DNA of 31,797 bases from Candidatus Poribacteria bacterium (GCA_016215705.1 JACRIR010000050.1:1-31797), one strand, 5' to 3'; counted from the first letter of the stretch, positions 7,779-17,300 are shown. Translations and numbers: made by a program. Notes: generated by a model from the letters alone, not told the origin.

Positions 7779-9179
7779 CTACAGCAGTTCCTTGAAACCT
7801 TCCTCATTCCACGCTTCTCCCGCGCGTTTGGCCTCGATGGCCTCGAGCAGAGCTTTATGCCTTTCTCGCGTCATCGGCATGAAATAGGCGATGACGACCG
7901 AAATCGCAATTAGTCCAGCCAGGAGCGGCCCGAACATGATTCTCAGCCCCATGAGCACCGCAGGCACCTGGACCATGTTGGGCACATAGCCGATCCAGTT
8001 CAGAATTTGACCTATCAACAATAGCGCAAAGGCCGAGCCTATTTTCAGCACAAAGGTGGCGACGCCATAATACAAGCCCTCTCGCCTCCTGCCGCTCTTG
8101 AATTCATCAACTTCGACCACGTCCGCTATCATAGCCCAGCATAGTTGAAACGAAGCGCAAGCGCCTGCCGAACCCAATGCGGCCAAAACATACATGAAGG
8201 CGGTGTGGTGCGGGCGCACCGAGAAGTTGCCGATCCCATAAACCAAAGCCCAGATCCCCATGAAAACAATGAAAGCGCCACGCTTTCCGAGGCGGTTGGA
8301 GGCAACGGTGATTGCCGGCACCCACAGAACAGTGCAAACAAAAAAGAACAGGAAGAAAAGGGAAATCTGACCCTCCGAGAAACCCATCCAATACTGGAGG
8401 AAATACATTCCCATCGCGCCGCTGGCCGACACGGCGGTAATGGCAAAAAGATACGTCCACACGAGGTAGCGAAATGGCCGGTTTCTGAAAACCGCATTGA
8501 ACATGTCCTTGAAGCGCAACGGTTCAGTTTCCTCGACGTAACGCTCCCACCCCCGCGTGAGACGCCATGTAAGCAGAATCGGGAAAATACAGGCAACCCC
8601 GAGTATGAGACCGGCCACGGACCAGCCTGTTTTCGGATTCGAGAACCGCTGAACAATCAACAGAGGCACGGTGGCTGCGACAATCGAGCCCACCTGGCTC
8701 CACACGACCCGGAAACTCACGAGGCTTGTGCGCTCATCATAATCCTTCGTCATCTCGGGCGCCAGTGCCGTGTAAGGAACGTCAAGAGCCGTTATCGCCG
8801 CGTCCATGAATACGCACACAGCCAGATAGTAGGCAACCAGCGCGCGCCCGTGAAGAGGCGGAACCGAGAAGAGCAGCCACAAGACAAAACCAAAAGGCAC
8901 TGCGACCGCGAGAAGATAGGGCCTGCGTCTCCCGTATCGGCTGTGAGTCCGGTCGGAGATGATCCCCATCGCGGGATCCGTGATGGCGTCCCACGCGTTC
9001 GCGGCGAAAAGTATCACTCCCGCGACGTCGGGACCGATGCCCACGACGTCAGTCATGAAAAACAGGAAATATAACCCAAACATGGTGAACACGAGGGATG
9101 AAGCCCCCTCGGCGCCGCCATACGCGATTTTAATCCCGAGGGGGATGTGCTCTGCCGTCTCAATTCGATTGCCTGTCAC
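7779..9179 (-). CDS. GPH-family (MelB-like) sugar/cation symporter, MFS superfamily
   Basis: 466 residues with about twelve hydrophobic segments. The cytoplasmic loop DPAMGIISDRTHSRYGRRRPYLL (here DPAMGIISDRT plus HSRYGRRRPYLL) is diagnostic for the glycoside-pentoside-hexuronide:cation symporters, as is the first-helix signature GIKIAYGGAEGASS. MelB coordinates Na+ or H+ through acidic residues in helices II and IV; DALDVPYTALAPE in the fourth segment is consistent with this. The start appears to be GTG 9179, with gaggcgat four bases upstream. As the only transporter of the island it probably imports the substrate, likely a glycoside, sugar acid or similar polar compound, driven by a cation gradient. 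Gaps of 241 and 477 nt separate it from the SDR and the TetR gene, so it may have its own promoter. Confidence 0.88.
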   Translation of the reverse strand: MTGNRIETAEHIPLGIKIAYGGAEGASSLVFTMFGLYFLFFMTDVVGIGPDVAGVILFAANAWDAITDPAMGIISDRTHSRYGRRRPYLLAVAVPFGFVLWLLFSVPPLHGRALVAYYLAVCVFMDAAITALDVPYTALAPEMTKDYDERTSLVSFRVVWSQVGSIVAATVPLLIVQRFSNPKTGWSVAGLILGVACIFPILLTWRLTRGWERYVEETEPLRFKDMFNAVFRNRPFRYLVWTYLFAITAVSASGAMGMYFLQYWMGFSEGQISLFFLFFFVCTVLWVPAITVASNRLGKRGAFIVFMGIWALVYGIGNFSVRPHHTAFMYVLAALGSAGACASFQLCWAMIADVVEVDEFKSGRRREGLYYGVATFVLKIGSAFALLLIGQILNWIGYVPNMVQVPAVLMGLRIMFGPLLAGLIAISVVIAYFMPMTRERHKALLEAIEAKRAGEAWNEEGFKELL

Positions 9180-9288
9180 ATCGCCTCACAAAATTTCGAA
9201 GATCGAATCCGTCCGACAATTTGAAAACCGCTAATCTTCACGGGGAGCACAGCGCGGCGTAGCCGCAACCAAAAAAAGGAACCTGAGC

Positions 9289-9426
9289 CACAGAGATCAC
9301 TGAGCTCACTGAGACGCAACAAAAGAAGAAGAGGCAGTCTCAACCACGGATTGACACGGATTAGCACTGATTTGGAAGAAGAAAAAAAGAAGTGCCTGGA
9401 CCACGAATTACACGAATTACACGAAT
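9289..9426. repeat. Three micro-tandem arrays of 9-10 nt period
   Basis: Array one (9289-9315) is cacagagat, cactgagct, cactgagac. Array two (9345-9374) is cacggattga, cacggattag, cactgatttg. Array three (9402-9426) is cacgaatta, cacgaatta, cacgaat. All start with CAC and drift in sequence. They lie in the 477-nt gap 9180-9656, where I see no gene; the remainder is A-rich and then pyrimidine-rich. Related text (ccgcaaagacgcaaagg) occurs at 20739-20755. Function unknown. Confidence 0.6.
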
Positions 9427-9656
9427 GGGTGTTTGTTAAAGCGGTTTCCATAAAAAGGGACTCCCTTTCATGCCAAAGAGTTATGCATGTGCTTTATGAG
9501 AATCACGACAGAGATTTAGGATTTCGAACGTGAGTAGTACACGGAAAGCCATTCCTGCTCGGCAAGTCTCCCCTTTCGCCTCTTTCTTGGCTTTCAACTT
9601 TCGACTCTTGACTCATAACTTTAGACACTTTAGCTCATTTTAGGCATTTCGCACTT

Positions 9657-10280
9657 CTACTCCCCTTTTCCTCTTTTCCCCCTATCCTTATCTTCTATGT
9701 AAAGCTCAATCAACCGCTTTGTCATTCGAGACATCCGATCGAGCGACACGTTTCCCCGGTCCATATCCCATTGCAGTGAAACACCGTCCTGAATCGCGAC
9801 GACCATGGTCGCGAGTTCGTACAATTCCAAAGCGGAAAGCCCGTAAGACTTGCCGGTCTCCGCCAGCAGATTCGTGATGCCCTCCCGGAAGCGGGAATAG
9901 AGCATCCTGAAGCTCTCGCGCACCTTGTCGTTCTCCCTGGCCTCGACCCATGCATCATAGAAAAAGGTGGAATGCTCGTCATTGATCATGTCGGGCCCGA
10001 AAAGAAACTTAAACGCCTTATTGAAACGAGTTTTCGGATTCCTGTGGCGGTTCACCTCGGCCCGGTACCGCGCGACAGCCTGGTCGACAATACTCTTCAC
10101 AAGTTCCTCGATCATCTCTTCGCGGTCTTTGAAGTAGTGGTGAAGTATGCTGGTTTGGACTCCGGCTTCCTTCGCTATCTGCCGAATCGAGGCCTTCTGC
10201 AGACCCTTCCTGGAAACACATCGTGAAAACGCTTCAATGATCTGCGTCCGCCGCTGTTCTTTCAGACTCTTTCTGCCCAC
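9657..10280 (-). CDS. TetR-family transcriptional regulator (BetI-like)
   Basis: 207 residues from the start chosen here. The N-terminal helix-turn-helix reads KASIRQIAKEAGVQTSILHHYF with the conserved HHYFKDREEM following. The C-terminal ligand domain (about 60-200) resembles the BetI-type TetR_C (FFYDAWVEARENDKVRESF). I place the start at GTG 10280, preceded by gagagg at nine bases, which gives the usual family length. A longer reading to ATG 10334 would add an atypical tail. It is at the head of the minus-strand island and probably represses it in the absence of an inducer. An AT-rich stretch at 10318-10340 (ctatatatatcacatatcg) could hold the promoter or operator, but I see no clean palindrome. 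Confidence 0.88.
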   Translation of the reverse strand: MGRKSLKEQRRTQIIEAFSRCVSRKGLQKASIRQIAKEAGVQTSILHHYFKDREEMIEELVKSIVDQAVARYRAEVNRHRNPKTRFNKAFKFLFGPDMINDEHSTFFYDAWVEARENDKVRESFRMLYSRFREGITNLLAETGKSYGLSALELYELATMVVAIQDGVSLQWDMDRGNVSLDRMSRMTKRLIELYIEDKDRGKRGKGE

Positions 10281-10707
10281 GCTATTTATCCTCTCCACAA
10301 TATTTTGTTTGGACGCCCGTTCTATATATATCACATATCGGTCTTCTTGTCAAGCCCGAAATAGGCAACCAAAATCCGCAGGTAAGAAAAGACACTGCTC
10401 GACCGATACGTCTCATAGTACCGAGAACATTGAACATTCTCATTCTTCACCCGTCGGGCTTTCAGCATGCGCTCCTTGACGATACCTCGACCGGGCAAGA
10501 ACAGCTACAACGCTGTAGAATAAGGCTGATAGGGGCATTATGTCCAAATCAAGCGTTCCTTACGTGCGGATTTTGGAGGCAGAGGAGTCCGTTGTCACGG
10601 AGCATATCGTGCGGCGTGAGTAACCGGCGCTTTCAGGGATGCTGATGATGCCGGCAGAAATCACGAGATATGGCCGACCGTGTCGGACACTTTGAGAGTT
10701 CCCCATG
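10281..10707. other. Intergenic region without a supported gene
   Basis: The 427 nt between the TetR start and the lipoprotein promoter contain only short overlapping open frames without recognisable protein features. Divergent promoters for the two flanking genes must lie here. I see no repeat-family member and no RNA gene. Confidence 0.5.
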
Positions 10708-10737
10708 TTGACTCAGAAGCAAGTTTTCCGATACAAT
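10708..10737 (+). promoter_or_regulatory. Sigma-70-type promoter candidate for the TPR lipoprotein
   Basis: TTGACT (10708-10713), 18-nt spacer, TACAAT (10732-10737). Transcription would begin near 10744, giving a leader of about 37 nt that includes the aaggagg ribosome-binding site at 10769-10775. Confidence 0.5.
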
Positions 10738-10780
10738 CATGCACAGCGCTTCCGAAGACAGATCAGCTAAGGAGGACCAA

Positions 10781-12880
10781 ATGCATCGGATAATCTTGCC
10801 GATCTCGAGGCTTCTGGTTATCGGTCTTATCTTCGCTCTTCCTGCCTGTGGTGCAAAAGAGACGGCGTCGATACTGGTCAACATAAAGAAACGCGCATTG
10901 GAGAAAAATGCAAACAGCTACCGGCCACCCAAGCGCAACTCCGCCGGCGAGGCATTGGTGACTCTTAAGCCTCCCTATACTGAGTGGAGTTGGGGAAAGA
11001 ACGGCAGGGTCAGCGTTCAGAACGCCGTGTCGGCCATGTGCGATCAGGCCGGAATAGGGTATGACCGCAAGAAATCATACGAAAACACGGACCCGATATG
11101 CAAGAAGTGGACTTATCCCAATTATGAGGACAAGCCTTGGAAGGAGGCGTTGGCGGAAACTCTTACGCCGGTCAATCTTACGTACGTGGTTGAAGACAAC
11201 ACAGTCGTCTTGATGAAGATTGAAGACGCGCGCAGGCGAGAGCAATCGATTCAAGGTCTGCGCGCCGAGATCGCCGAACTTTTGTCGGCCGGCGCTTATC
11301 GACGGGAATTGGGCGACGCGGTCATTGTATTTCCTTTGCTCGACAGTGACGGCAAGACGACTGCCGTCGGAACCTTGCTTTGCGAGCTAGGAATGCTGAA
11401 GGCAGCCTATGTCCCGGATAAGGCACTCAATCTCCATGTGCCGTCCGTCGTCGAGCTTTACCATGACATGGGATACGACGGAACCAGGGAATCTCCGACG
11501 GAGCATGAGCGAGAAAGGATACTCAGGCGCTTTGAAACCAAGGACGCAGCAACCGGCGCGCTCGAAATTGCAGGCGCCGGGACATTCGAGATCAATCTTC
11601 ACTTTGACGGGTCTCGCGGGAAAAGGGATTTCTCCACCTCCGGGCAAAAGAACGACTTGCACCGGGTTCCTCAGTGGATAGCCCATTGCATACATGAGTA
11701 TCGCGGAACCAGGCTTTCTCGCTCGCAGGAAGAGTATGTTGGTCTGCCCGAGCTTCACGACACGGCCGGCCTTCACACTCTTACGGGATTGGAGCGCGAC
11801 TATTGGAATGGCAAGAAAGATGTCATTGAGTGGACGCGCTTCATAAAATTGAATCCCGATTCGGTGTTCGCGCTCTACCACTATTGTCTTGTGTCGAGAG
11901 ATACCGAGCGGGACAACTCGTTTCGCTGCATAACCGAGCATCTGGAAGGTTCTGCAAGGAATGAGTTAGTGGAGTTCCTTGAAGCTGACTGGCGACACAA
12001 TGCAGGCAAATTCGAGGATTCCGCTCCTGTTTTCTTCAACCTGCTCAAGGGAGACTACCGCAATGATGCGCTTTACGAGCGATTGGATGAGGGGTTATTG
12101 GCGCTTGGTCTGGGAGAGAATGCCGAAGGGCTCCACGATCTTTGGGAAAAACATTGCCCGAAATCATCGAATCCGCTCCGGTCAAAGGGGTCTTTCCACA
12201 TAAATTATGCGTGGAATGCTCGAGGGAGCGGTTGGGCGTCGACTGTGACTGAAGACAGGTGGGAGAAATTTAATGAGCGCCTCCATTTGGCCGAGCAATA
12301 CCTCACCCGCGCATACGAACTCGATCCGACTGACCCCCGCACCCCATCCGCCCTTGTGAAGGTCACCCTCGCTCTCGGTTATGAGCGTGACCAGATGGAA
12401 CAGTGGTTCAGCAGAGCCGTTGAGGCTGACCCGAAGTACTACCCTGCATATCGAAACAAGCTTACGTATCTTATGCCGAAGTGGCACGGAAGTCGCGGGG
12501 AGATGTTTGAATTTGCCAGAGAATGCGCCGCGAACGCGCCGGAAGGCTCCCGCGCGGAATTCATGCTGCGTCTGGCGCATAAAGAAATGGCCTATCGATG
12601 GGGGGATGAAACCGGCAAAGATTGGACGCACTATTACGAAGACCGGAAGGTTTGGGGCGAACTGAAGTCGCTTTACGAAAAGTATTTGTCCAAGCACCCC
12701 GATTCAATATCGGACCGCAACTACTTCGCGGAAACGGCTTTCTATGCGCATGACTATGAAGAAGCGGCGCGTCAGTTCGACCTGATCGGCAAATATATCG
12801 ACACGGAATGCTGGTCAGAGCAGTATTACTATGAATGCCGGTCCGAAGCCTATGCCAAAGCGAAGCGAAACAAAAGTTGA
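10781..12880 (+). CDS. Orphan lipoprotein with STN-like N-terminal region and TPR-like C-terminal repeats
   Basis: 699 residues. The signal peptide ends in a lipobox Leu20-Pro21-Ala22-Cys23, so Cys23 should be lipidated and the protein anchored in a membrane facing the periplasm. Residues about 80-150 (SVQNAVSAMCDQAGIGY ... PWKEALAETL ... LTYVVEDNTVVLMK) resemble the STN domain of secretins and TonB receptors; this is a pattern match by eye. From about 500 onward, helical repeats such as YLTRAYELDPTDPRTPSALV and WFSRAVEADPKYYPAYRNKL have the spacing of TPRs. The start is ATG 10781, five bases after a strong aaggagg; an in-frame ATG at 10739 would bury the signal peptide. Neighbours are functionally unrelated and it has its own promoter. 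I cannot assign a function. Confidence 0.75.
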   Translation: MHRIILPISRLLVIGLIFALPACGAKETASILVNIKKRALEKNANSYRPPKRNSAGEALVTLKPPYTEWSWGKNGRVSVQNAVSAMCDQAGIGYDRKKSYENTDPICKKWTYPNYEDKPWKEALAETLTPVNLTYVVEDNTVVLMKIEDARRREQSIQGLRAEIAELLSAGAYRRELGDAVIVFPLLDSDGKTTAVGTLLCELGMLKAAYVPDKALNLHVPSVVELYHDMGYDGTRESPTEHERERILRRFETKDAATGALEIAGAGTFEINLHFDGSRGKRDFSTSGQKNDLHRVPQWIAHCIHEYRGTRLSRSQEEYVGLPELHDTAGLHTLTGLERDYWNGKKDVIEWTRFIKLNPDSVFALYHYCLVSRDTERDNSFRCITEHLEGSARNELVEFLEADWRHNAGKFEDSAPVFFNLLKGDYRNDALYERLDEGLLALGLGENAEGLHDLWEKHCPKSSNPLRSKGSFHINYAWNARGSGWASTVTEDRWEKFNERLHLAEQYLTRAYELDPTDPRTPSALVKVTLALGYERDQMEQWFSRAVEADPKYYPAYRNKLTYLMPKWHGSRGEMFEFARECAANAPEGSRAEFMLRLAHKEMAYRWGDETGKDWTHYYEDRKVWGELKSLYEKYLSKHPDSISDRNYFAETAFYAHDYEEAARQFDLIGKYIDTECWSEQYYYECRSEAYAKAKRNKS

Positions 12881-12939
12881 TCTGCTGAAACGTCTCCAAG
12901 ACTCCATTGCATAATCATCGGGCGTCATTCCGACGATGA

Positions 12940-12972
12940 CCGTCATCCTGAGTGAAGGACTCAGAATGACGG
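12940..12972. repeat. Stem-loop straddling the ends of two convergent genes
   Basis: Arms ccgtcatcctgagt (12940-12953) and actcagaatgacgg (12959-12972) pair at 13 of 14 positions around gaagg. It covers the last 12 nt of the activase gene, including its stop codon, and ends the 60-nt gap after the lipoprotein gene. It could act as a bidirectional transcription stop or mRNA 3'-end protector, though there is no U-run. The motif looks like a dispersed repeat. Confidence 0.55.
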
Positions 12973-15900
12973 GAAGGAAGCTTTTTTCAGATACGGGATG
13001 ATTACCTCGTTCTTGTTGCCGCCGGTTCCGTCATATGTGATCGATACGACCGGGACGCCCGTCTTGTTTTCGATCTCTTGCGCCATCGCTTCCGTGACGA
13101 GAGAAGGGCAGCAAAACGCCGGACTCGTCTGAATAAACAACGTGATGTCCGGATGGCGTCTCACCAAATAGAATATCTTCAACAGGTTGTCCATCGACTC
13201 GCCCGTGTGCTCCAGCCTGACATGATATTGCGCCAGGATTTCTTCCGCTGACTCGTCGTAGAGAGGATCGGGCTCTTTAAGAATTCGCTCAAAATACTTG
13301 TAGTATTTGTTCTCCATGTGTGTTACCGCAGCGATAAGCGCCTTCGAGGAAAACGCGCCGGTGTAATTGCCCTCGATGAACCATTTCCTCACGTACGGCC
13401 TTGTGACCATTTTCACATATGACGTATAGGGCGTAGTCACGACTTCGCCGCCATTGTCTTCGATGAAATGGATCAGGTCCTGGTTCATAATATCGTTGTC
13501 CCGGGCGTACAGGTCTCCGAAGATCGCCAGTTTCGGTCTCGGCGCCGATCCGGCCGACTCGGAGTCGATTGCCGTAAAGCGAGATACGACCTCCGCCAAG
13601 GCGGTTTCTTTCGAGCGATTTCCGCTGAATGCGTCTACCATGATGTCGATGCCAGCGGCAATGACCTTATCAGTTGTTCCCCTGACTTTCTCATATGGCC
13701 TGAGCTTGCATCCCATCTTCTTGATCATTCCGCCGAACATGAAAGCAAAGTAGGTGTTGACCGGCAACTTCAACGAAATGTCCGCAAATGACAGCCCTCC
13801 GGCATAGACACCGGCCTTCTCGAATCCATTCCCGTAAGAGTTCAGAAGGGTTTTTGTGTAGCAGGGGAAAAGGCCGATGTTGCAGGCTATCGCGGATTCG
13901 GCAGTCCATAGGACCGTATTGGACGGGTCAAGACCATGAGTCTCGACATAATCCACGAACTCCTGCGTCATTATGTTCAATGGAATGCACTGACCGGTAT
14001 TGTTTCGCAAGCTCTTGCGGATACTCGTATTGTTCTCTTCGAGCAACCGCGCGTCGATTCCCTCTCTTCGCAGATTCGCCGCCACCAATCTCAACGAGAT
14101 GTTGTCCCAGTTCGGAATGATCAGCGTCTTGTGGGCAAGCTCGTTCTTGTTGGTCCGGATAAAAGGACGCGCGCTCGAGGCCGGCGTTTTCGCAGTCCGG
14201 CCACGGCGGTGGTTCCTGAAGGACCGGATTGCGGCTTCGATCCGGGTCTCGTAACCGACGCTTGAGCTATGTTCATCGAGTTGCAGCACAAGATAGGGTT
14301 TCTTATGAGATTCCATGAGTTTCTTGAAATATTCGATCACGAAGGAATCAGGCGAGCACCTGAAAGAGGTAACCAATACCGGATACGCCCCATCCGCTCG
14401 CGCAGTCGCTTCAGCGGCCTTGAGAATCTCCGATGCATAATACCAGTGGAATTGTTCGAGTAGCGGCCTGACGGACTGCACTCCCTGTTCGTCGCAATGG
14501 ATCATATCCTGGAAGAAAGTCTTGATGCCCAATGACGCAAAGATACGGTGGATGCCCTTGTTCATGGATTCGGAAAGAACGGTATATGGCCTTCCCAAGA
14601 GGACAACGTGGACATCGTCGGTCCTTGCAGATTCGGCTATATAGGTCTCATTCAGTTTTGATAAGGCCGATTTCTTGAACTCGAATGCTTTGTCATAGGC
14701 AGTTGAAACATCCATGAACCGGATGCCGTCCCTCACGATTCCCTTCAGGAGGCGGTACAGTTGAGTCTTGGCGTGCAATGAGGGGTAAAGATACTGTATG
14801 AGAGGCGCAAGGATTTTCGATTTTCCGTCCGCACCCGTGTCGTCCCCGTTTTCGAGAGTGGAGCAGAGCACAGGCGAATATTGAGTGTAATAGCAATACT
14901 GTCGTCTGCCCCCTTTCTCTTTTTTTTCGAGGTAAACGGGCAGGAATACGTAGTCTGCTTTGTCCAACAGATACTTGACATGTCCATGCAGAGCGATCAT
15001 TGGCGCGCAGAATTCGGCGCGTGCAATCTTGCGACCGTCCCTTATGGCTTGATCATATCCCTCGCTGGTCACGGTCGTGATGGAGAGTTCATTGAAGAAC
15101 ATTCTCCAGGATGCCAGGTCCTCATACAGATGAAGCGCTGAAGGGATGCCGATGGTGAGACGGGCGCATCGTTCCGGTTTGGGTTCAAAAGAGAAGGACT
15201 TCCTTCTCGCCTTGAGCAGGTCAAAACCAGAGCGGTTGTTGTCCACACGTCTCTGCACGTCGTAGTCTCTCCCGCAAAGAAAACCGTACGCCACGGGTTC
15301 GCACTCGAGGTCCGCAATAGTTATTTTGCAGTGATTGGCGCAGAGTTCGCACACTTCCGACCTTATGGGGATTCGCTTCTTGTGAATATCCAATCCTTTG
15401 AATCCCGTTGTTGAGACCGCCTGCTCGAGCAGCATGATCGCTGCGCCGATCGCCCCGGTCAGATGACAGTACCTTGAAACGTGGAGCGGTTTTCCCAGTC
15501 GCTGCTCGAACGCCGCGACAAGCGCCCTGTTCTTCGCGGTCGCGCCCTGGAAACAAATTACTTTCCCAATGCTGTTTTCGATGGCAACTTTGGTGAGGTA
15601 GTTTTCGGTTATCGAGTGAAGCGCCGCCGCAAGGACTTCATTCACCGAATAGCCTTCCGAAAGGAAGTGGTTCATGTCCCGTTCCATGAAGACTGTGCAT
15701 CTGTCGCTGACAATCGGAGACCGCTTATGCTCGGTTCGCGAGGAGTATTCCGATAGAGGACACCCAAATTTCTGCGCCTGCTCTTCAATGAAGCTGCCGG
15801 TCCCCGCGGCGCAAACCGTGTTCATCACGGAGAAGGTAACCGCGCCGTTTGCCAACGTTGTGAATTTCGAGTCCTGCCCGCCGATCTCGATGATGGTATC

Positions 15901-17184
15901 CACGTCCGGCTTCAGTTCTATGGCCGCTCGCGCGTGGGCAGTGATCTCGTCCACGACCAAATCCGCGCCTACAATTTTGCCGAGCAATTTTCGTCCGGAC
16001 CCTGTTACAGCGACCGCTGCAATCCGCAAGTCTATTCCTTTCTTTTCAATCATGTCGGAGATCGAAGCGAACAGACTCTGGACGGCCATGACCGGTCTGC
16101 CGGCGGTTTGAGTGTAGAATCCGGCAAGCACTGCCTTGTCGGGGTCCACCAGGGCGGCTTTCGTGCTGGTGGAGCCGATGTCGATTCCGAGATACGCTTT
16201 GACTTCTCCCCTCTCTTTCAGGTCCTCATATATGTCGATTTCGACGGTGTTCGGAAGAATCGGATTCAATCCGGAGTATTCATAACTCTCAACGCCTCTG
16301 AAATCGGGATAATCCGCCAGCCTCAACTCGAGCGGTTCAAAGAAATATTTCTTCTCCCCGATGTCTTGTGCGCAGAGGACGTCGTCTGCCGAGGCAATCG
16401 GCAGAGGATCGTGCAAATGAAGCTCGGCCAACAAGCTCAGTGCGGCGCCAACCGCGCCGTATGGCGCCTTCTCGACGATCACCCGCACACCTGTCATAGC
16501 CTCGATATGCCTCACGACCGCCATGTTTCTCGATACTCCGCCGGAGAAGATCATTGGCGGACGCGGCTTATCAGAAGTAAACAAGGTGTCCACCACATTC
16601 TTCGCCAGACCATAGCACAAGCCATCACAGATTTCCTCTAACCTGAAACCTTCCTGCTGAGCGTGCACAAGGTCGGTCTTGGCGAATACGGCGCATCGGG
16701 ACGCTATTTTCGGGATTCCGCCGGTGTTGCGGAATGCGGTCTTGCTCAAGTCCTCGATGCTGCCGAGGTTCAGTCTCCGAGCCTGCTGATCGAGAAAGCT
16801 GCCCGTTCCGGCCGCGCATGAAGTATTGGCTTTGAAATGGAGACGGCTGCCTCCTTCACTGAAGCTGACCAGGCCGAATCGTTCGCCGCCGACAATCAGA
16901 ATCGCTCCGAATTCAGGATGAAGATGACGGCAGGCCGCAATAACGGAAACTCGATTATCATATCTGCGGGTCGTTCTGAGGATTGGCGGAGTGGAGGTCG
17001 TGGCGGCGATCCAGCCGATTTGGCGCAGGTCGAAGTGTGTCAGAATGCTCTTAAGCGCCTCCGGGATGTTTCCATGATGGAGTTCATAGGCGGTTCGGGC
17101 GATTTCACCTTTATGGTTGATCTCGGCGACCGAAATCGAAACCGATCCGATGTCGACCCCAAGAATATGAAATGGCAAAGTCAT
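12961..17184 (-). CDS. Giant 2-hydroxyacyl-CoA dehydratase activase-related protein (two BcrAD/BadFG ATPase domains plus DUF2229)
   Basis: 1407 residues. Two ASKHA ATPase domains lie in tandem. Domain 1 (about 5-255) has GVDIGSVSISVAEI, CAAGTGSF with Cys123, SRCAVFAKTD with Cys164, and SGGVSRN. Domain 2 (about 331-588) has GIDIGSTSTKAAL, IGGQDSKF, CAAGTGSF with Cys458, and SDRCTVFME with Cys496. In HgdC/BcrA-type activators these two cysteines of each subunit hold the dimer-bridging [4Fe-4S] cluster, so this chain may form an internal pseudo-dimer. Cysteines 612, 615, 619, 628 and 637 precede a DUF2229 region (about 660-900). The last 400 residues resemble the dehydratase-like tail of the family. 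The start is ATG 17184 with ggagggga before it. No dehydratase subunits are nearby. Known activators drive ATP-dependent one-electron transfer; the target here is unknown. Confidence 0.88.
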   Translation of the reverse strand: MTLPFHILGVDIGSVSISVAEINHKGEIARTAYELHHGNIPEALKSILTHFDLRQIGWIAATTSTPPILRTTRRYDNRVSVIAACRHLHPEFGAILIVGGERFGLVSFSEGGSRLHFKANTSCAAGTGSFLDQQARRLNLGSIEDLSKTAFRNTGGIPKIASRCAVFAKTDLVHAQQEGFRLEEICDGLCYGLAKNVVDTLFTSDKPRPPMIFSGGVSRNMAVVRHIEAMTGVRVIVEKAPYGAVGAALSLLAELHLHDPLPIASADDVLCAQDIGEKKYFFEPLELRLADYPDFRGVESYEYSGLNPILPNTVEIDIYEDLKERGEVKAYLGIDIGSTSTKAALVDPDKAVLAGFYTQTAGRPVMAVQSLFASISDMIEKKGIDLRIAAVAVTGSGRKLLGKIVGADLVVDEITAHARAAIELKPDVDTIIEIGGQDSKFTTLANGAVTFSVMNTVCAAGTGSFIEEQAQKFGCPLSEYSSRTEHKRSPIVSDRCTVFMERDMNHFLSEGYSVNEVLAAALHSITENYLTKVAIENSIGKVICFQGATAKNRALVAAFEQRLGKPLHVSRYCHLTGAIGAAIMLLEQAVSTTGFKGLDIHKKRIPIRSEVCELCANHCKITIADLECEPVAYGFLCGRDYDVQRRVDNNRSGFDLLKARRKSFSFEPKPERCARLTIGIPSALHLYEDLASWRMFFNELSITTVTSEGYDQAIRDGRKIARAEFCAPMIALHGHVKYLLDKADYVFLPVYLEKKEKGGRRQYCYYTQYSPVLCSTLENGDDTGADGKSKILAPLIQYLYPSLHAKTQLYRLLKGIVRDGIRFMDVSTAYDKAFEFKKSALSKLNETYIAESARTDDVHVVLLGRPYTVLSESMNKGIHRIFASLGIKTFFQDMIHCDEQGVQSVRPLLEQFHWYYASEILKAAEATARADGAYPVLVTSFRCSPDSFVIEYFKKLMESHKKPYLVLQLDEHSSSVGYETRIEAAIRSFRNHRRGRTAKTPASSARPFIRTNKNELAHKTLIIPNWDNISLRLVAANLRREGIDARLLEENNTSIRKSLRNNTGQCIPLNIMTQEFVDYVETHGLDPSNTVLWTAESAIACNIGLFPCYTKTLLNSYGNGFEKAGVYAGGLSFADISLKLPVNTYFAFMFGGMIKKMGCKLRPYEKVRGTTDKVIAAGIDIMVDAFSGNRSKETALAEVVSRFTAIDSESAGSAPRPKLAIFGDLYARDNDIMNQDLIHFIEDNGGEVVTTPYTSYVKMVTRPYVRKWFIEGNYTGAFSSKALIAAVTHMENKYYKYFERILKEPDPLYDESAEEILAQYHVRLEHTGESMDNLLKIFYLVRRHPDITLFIQTSPAFCCPSLVTEAMAQEIENKTGVPVVSITYDGTGGNKNEVIIPYLKKASFPSF

Positions 17185-17300
17185 TGGGTCCCCTCCAATG
17201 CCGACCGCCAGGCGTCTCACACTTCCCGGACTCAAGGAGAAGTATTGCACATTTTGGCCTCATTTGTCACCTGTTAACAACATATTCTGATTCTCTTCGC

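Noticed and set aside
8145-9074. Long open frame on the plus strand opposite the symporter gene
   Set aside because: No protein family features. The minus-strand frame is a clear twelve-helix transporter, so this is an antisense shadow.
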